Part shown: piece after piece, positions 6,634 to 8,112 of the stretch
How positions within the stretch are numbered: position 1 is the stretch's first letter
Layout: each line of letters begins with the position of its first letter
From: Bacteroides sp.
GTDB taxonomy: Bacteria; Bacteroidota; Bacteroidia; Bacteroidales; Bacteroidaceae
Direction: 5' to 3'
NCBI GenBank assembly: GCA_030151635.1
Contig: JASLDF010000230.1
Location: 1-8,112, forward strand
Length of the DNA: 8,112 nt
Program-made: the position numbers and the translations under genes
Notes under the pieces: generated by a model
Databases searched by the model: none
What the model was told of the DNA's origin: nothing
Seen by the model: the letters and a program-made list of their open reading frames with translations, nothing else

Positions 6634-6719
6634 CTTCCTTTCAATGGTAAAATATAGATGCCTTAAAGGCTCTAATCTTAAATTGTATCTTACTTGAGCA
6701 AGACTGATAAACATGTTTC

Positions 6720-6744
6720 TGTCTCGTCCTAAATAAACGTTACA
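6720..6744 (+). repeat. Left terminal inverted repeat of the IS (orfB side)
   Basis: Compared with the inverse of 8086-8110, 19 of 25 positions match. The matching blocks are TGTCT at the tip, GTCCTA, and CGTTACA at the inner end. Mismatches cluster in the middle. It would be the transposase binding and cleavage end distal to the IS promoter. Confidence 0.85.
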
Positions 6745-6770
6745 GAATTCTAGGACAATATATAATTAAT

Positions 6771-7622
6771 TTATGATATAGTTGTCAGGCTAGCCTGACA
6801 ACTATATTTGTTTTTATACGTTTTTATTTTCACTTGACTCTGTGCATGCATTTGCTCAGGCGTCTGCATATAACAAGACCAGTGAGGTCTTTTAGTATTA
6901 TAAATACGTACTGCATCTTTAACTAAAAGCTTCATTGTTTGCAAATCTACTTTATAATTCTCTAAAAGAAACTCCTGTTTGAGTATTCCATTGATTCTCT
7001 CAGCAACAGCATTAGCATAAGGGTCATAACTTTCTGTCATACTAGGGGTTATTTTACTCTTTTCAAGCATCTTTTGATAGTCGTTACTACAATATTGGAA
7101 CCCTCTATCAGAATGATGAATTAATGGCATTTTCTTATACCTCCTATTCTTGTTAGCCATTTTCAATGCTCTCAAAGAACCTGCTGTAGCTAAACTATCT
7201 GACAGGTCGTAACCCATAATTTGCTTAGAATAAGCATCTGTTATCAGGCTCAAATAGGTGTTGCCTCTACCACCAATATAGGTAATATCAGAAACCCAAA
7301 CTTGTTCAGGGCGAACAATATCCATATTTTCAATTAAATTCTTATGTTTTCTAAAATGGTGATGAGAGTTAGTGGTTATACGGTAATTTTTTTTAGGTTT
7401 AATCAACATTTGATTGGCTCTGAGAATAGCAAATAGCTTATCTCGTCCAACTCCAATTGAACGCAAGTCTTGTTTCAGAAGATGGTAAAGTTTTCGCGTT
7501 CCTATTCGAGGCATTAATGAACGTACTTCTTTTACCAATGAGAGCACATCTTGAGAGTTGGATTGATTTTTTGCAACAATCCAAAAACTACGGTAATAAC
7601 GCTGTCTATTCATCCCGACCAA
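6771..7622 (-). CDS. IS3-family transposase OrfB (DDE integrase domain)
   Basis: This is the catalytic half of the IS3 transposase, cutting and joining the element's ends. The 283-residue reading has an N-terminal helical segment with RIGTRKLYHLLK, then the rve/DDE core. Asp112 is in VWVSDITYIG, Asp172 in IHHSDRGFQY and Glu208 in NAVAERINGILKQEF. The two acidic residues are separated by 35 positions, and Lys215 lies seven after the Glu, as expected for IS3. The C-terminal YNTKRPHWSCYMQTPEQ resembles the usual end of the domain. Calling the start at 7622 uses TTG; an ATG follows at 7613. The open frame extends further upstream over the end of orfA (ESEKSISYLCGLVGMNRQRYYR), which looks like genuine OrfB sequence. 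The natural product is therefore probably an OrfAB fusion made by frameshifting. The final codons (CQASLTTIS) overlap a 32-bp palindrome. No truncation or internal stop is seen, so it is likely functional. Confidence 0.93.
   Translation of the reverse strand: MVGMNRQRYYRSFWIVAKNQSNSQDVLSLVKEVRSLMPRIGTRKLYHLLKQDLRSIGVGRDKLFAILRANQMLIKPKKNYRITTNSHHHFRKHKNLIENMDIVRPEQVWVSDITYIGGRGNTYLSLITDAYSKQIMGYDLSDSLATAGSLRALKMANKNRRYKKMPLIHHSDRGFQYCSNDYQKMLEKSKITPSMTESYDPYANAVAERINGILKQEFLLENYKVDLQTMKLLVKDAVRIYNTKRPHWSCYMQTPEQMHAQSQVKIKTYKNKYSCQASLTTIS
6776..6807. repeat. 32-bp perfect palindrome at the 3' end of orfB
   Basis: The half-site ATATAGTTGTCAGGCT (6776-6791) is followed directly by its exact reverse complement to 6807, with CTAG at the centre. 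It encodes the last residues of OrfB on the minus strand. On the plus strand it is followed by a T-rich stretch (TTGTTTTTATACGTTTTTATTTT from about 6808), so it can act as an intrinsic terminator for rightward transcription entering the IS. On the minus strand no clear U-run follows. Confidence 0.85.
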
Positions 7623-7636
7623 TCCACAAAGGTAGC

Positions 7637-7654
7637 TTATGCTTTTTTCGCTTT
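7637..7654 (-). promoter_or_regulatory. Probable -1 programmed frameshift region between orfA and orfB
   Basis: The end of orfA reads GCG AAA AAA GCA TAA on the minus strand, with the A6 tract at 7648-7643. Slipping the second AAA back by one base pairs perfectly again, and the next codon is then AGC in the orfB frame (AGC ATA AGC TAC), which stays open into OrfB. The A6-G run is the typical IS3 slippery tract, but here it is phased as G-AAA-AAA-G rather than the classical A-AAA-AAG, so a single-tRNA slip is the simplest reading. The site is only two codons before the orfA stop. Confidence 0.6.
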
Positions 7655-8068
7655 CTTTGTTGAGGGTTTGGACTGATCGGGGAAGGAGTTTTTTCGAATA
7701 GGCAGTAGGTATTCCTTCTCGGCAAGTTCTATTACTTTATCTAATATAGCAGCCTTATCTTCTGATTCTGTTAGACGACTTTCTAGATACGTATTACAGC
7801 GTGTTAAACGCTTATTCTCTTGCTCTAATTCATAGATGCGTTGTTCTGGTGTCTTTTTAAGCATATCTTTAACAAATAGTTCTCTATCAAAGGTACCATA
7901 TTTTCGACACCAATTCAATACTGTACTATGGCTTTGTATTCCATACTTGCGTAAACTACCTCTAATAGATAATTCTCCACTTTCAATCTCTTTGACTACG
8001 CTTAACTTAAAACTGAAGCTGTAATCCTTTTGTGTACGTTTTACATGAGATACATTTAACTCTTCCAT
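7637..8068 (-). CDS. IS3-family OrfA (helix-turn-helix DNA-binding protein)
   Basis: This 143-residue protein is the DNA-binding half of the transposase and, when made alone, usually regulates transposition. Residues about 12-58 form a helix-turn-helix region (SFSFKLSVVKEIESGELSIRG, then RKYGIQSHSTVLNWCRKYG). It is followed by a leucine-zipper-like coiled coil (about 76-118) with Leu81, Leu88 and Leu95 in heptad spacing. The tail is lysine-rich (STKKAKKA) because it reads through the slippery A-tract. The ATG at 8068 is 43 bp inside the right end of the IS, the usual spacing, and no in-frame alternative lies further upstream within the element. The internal promoter must lie in or next to the right inverted repeat, but no clear TAnnTTTG is seen there. 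Confidence 0.92.
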   Translation of the reverse strand: MEELNVSHVKRTQKDYSFSFKLSVVKEIESGELSIRGSLRKYGIQSHSTVLNWCRKYGTFDRELFVKDMLKKTPEQRIYELEQENKRLTRCNTYLESRLTESEDKAAILDKVIELAEKEYLLPIRKNSFPDQSKPSTKKAKKA

Positions 8069-8085
8069 ATCATTACTTTTTTTAG

Positions 8086-8110
8086 TGTAACGCTATGATA
8101 GGACTAGACA
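8086..8110 (-). repeat. Right terminal inverted repeat of the IS (orfA side)
   Basis: Read on the minus strand from 8110, the sequence begins TGTCTAGTCCTA and ends CGTTACA, matching 19 of 25 positions of the left end. The outermost bases TG are conserved. Only two bases of flanking DNA (TT) are visible beyond it. Confidence 0.85.
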
Positions 8111-8112
8111 TT

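Larger units (their letters stand above)
6720..8110 (-). mobile_element. IS3-family insertion sequence, complete-looking, 1391 bp
   Basis: The element begins TGTCT at 6720 and ends AGACA at 8110, with 25-bp imperfect terminal inverted repeats and the TG...CA ends typical of IS3. It contains orfA and orfB on the minus strand in a -1 frame relation, and OrfB carries DD(35)E plus the downstream Lys. Length and organisation fit the IS150-like part of the family, although the subgroup and name cannot be assigned by eye. The left flank ends GTTTC and the window has only TT after the right end. A 3-bp (TTC) or 4-bp (TTTC) target duplication would be consistent but cannot be confirmed. No gene is visibly interrupted. 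Confidence 0.9.

Noticed and set aside
6660..6670. GCCTTAAAGGC small palindrome before the IS
   Set aside because: Only 5 bp per arm with a one-base centre; expected by chance at this length.
7457..8024. Plus-strand open frames opposite the IS transposase genes
   Set aside because: They are shadows of orfA and orfB, whose protein motifs are unmistakable on the minus strand.
6637..8068. The two small adjacent minus-strand genes considered as a toxin-antitoxin or defence pair
   Set aside because: OrfB has a full DD(35)E integrase core, OrfA is the matching HTH/leucine-zipper partner, and both lie within terminal inverted repeats, so this is an ordinary IS3 element.

Overview
The window looks like a chromosomal segment of a low-GC member of the Bacteroidota, most likely the order Bacteroidales. 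Three things point there. The gene families have Bacteroidales-like sequences (PBP1A, KdsB, a zinc-motif-less M16 protein, a MORN-repeat envelope protein, and the start of PyrB). Two or three upstream regions match the Bacteroides -33/-7 promoter (TTTG, about 20 bp, TAnnTTTG). Most starts lack a strong Shine-Dalgarno sequence. The genus cannot be fixed from the sequence alone.

Layout. Positions 1-140 (minus) carry the first 46 codons of pyrB, aspartate carbamoyltransferase, running off the left edge. Positions 141-333 are a divergent promoter region with a promoter candidate on each strand. Positions 334-5174 (plus) form a tight three-gene cluster: a class A penicillin-binding protein (PBP1A type), an in-frame fusion of a FolK/HPPK-like domain to a complete KdsB (CMP-Kdo synthetase), and an M16-family protein that has lost the HxxEH zinc motif. 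The first two genes abut with no gap and the last two overlap by one base (TAATG), so they are probably co-transcribed and translationally coupled. After a short spacer with its own -7 box, 5287-6465 (plus) encodes an exported, probably lipid-anchored protein made almost entirely of fourteen in-register 23-residue MORN repeats. A strong intrinsic terminator follows at 6488-6526.

The rest of the window is a short non-coding stretch with a perfect 17-bp hairpin plus a repeated arm (6580-6633), then a complete-looking IS3-family insertion sequence (6720-8110, 1391 bp). The IS has 25-bp imperfect terminal inverted repeats, orfA and orfB on the minus strand in a -1 frame relationship, an intact DD(35)E catalytic triad, and a 32-bp perfect palindrome that is also the 3' end of orfB.

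How the genes fit together. The main cluster is an envelope-building operon: PBP1A polymerises and cross-links peptidoglycan, and KdsB activates Kdo for the lipopolysaccharide inner core. The FolK-like domain and the pseudo-peptidase have no obvious biochemical link to these, and the FolK-KdsB joining is the most unusual coding feature here. The MORN protein is probably an envelope protein of unknown role. The IS lies in non-coding DNA beyond the MORN terminator and appears not to have broken any gene. I found no convincing new defence or mobile system. The items most worth checking are the FolK-KdsB fusion, the inactive M16 protein, the hairpin with a competing third arm, and the palindrome inside the transposase gene.
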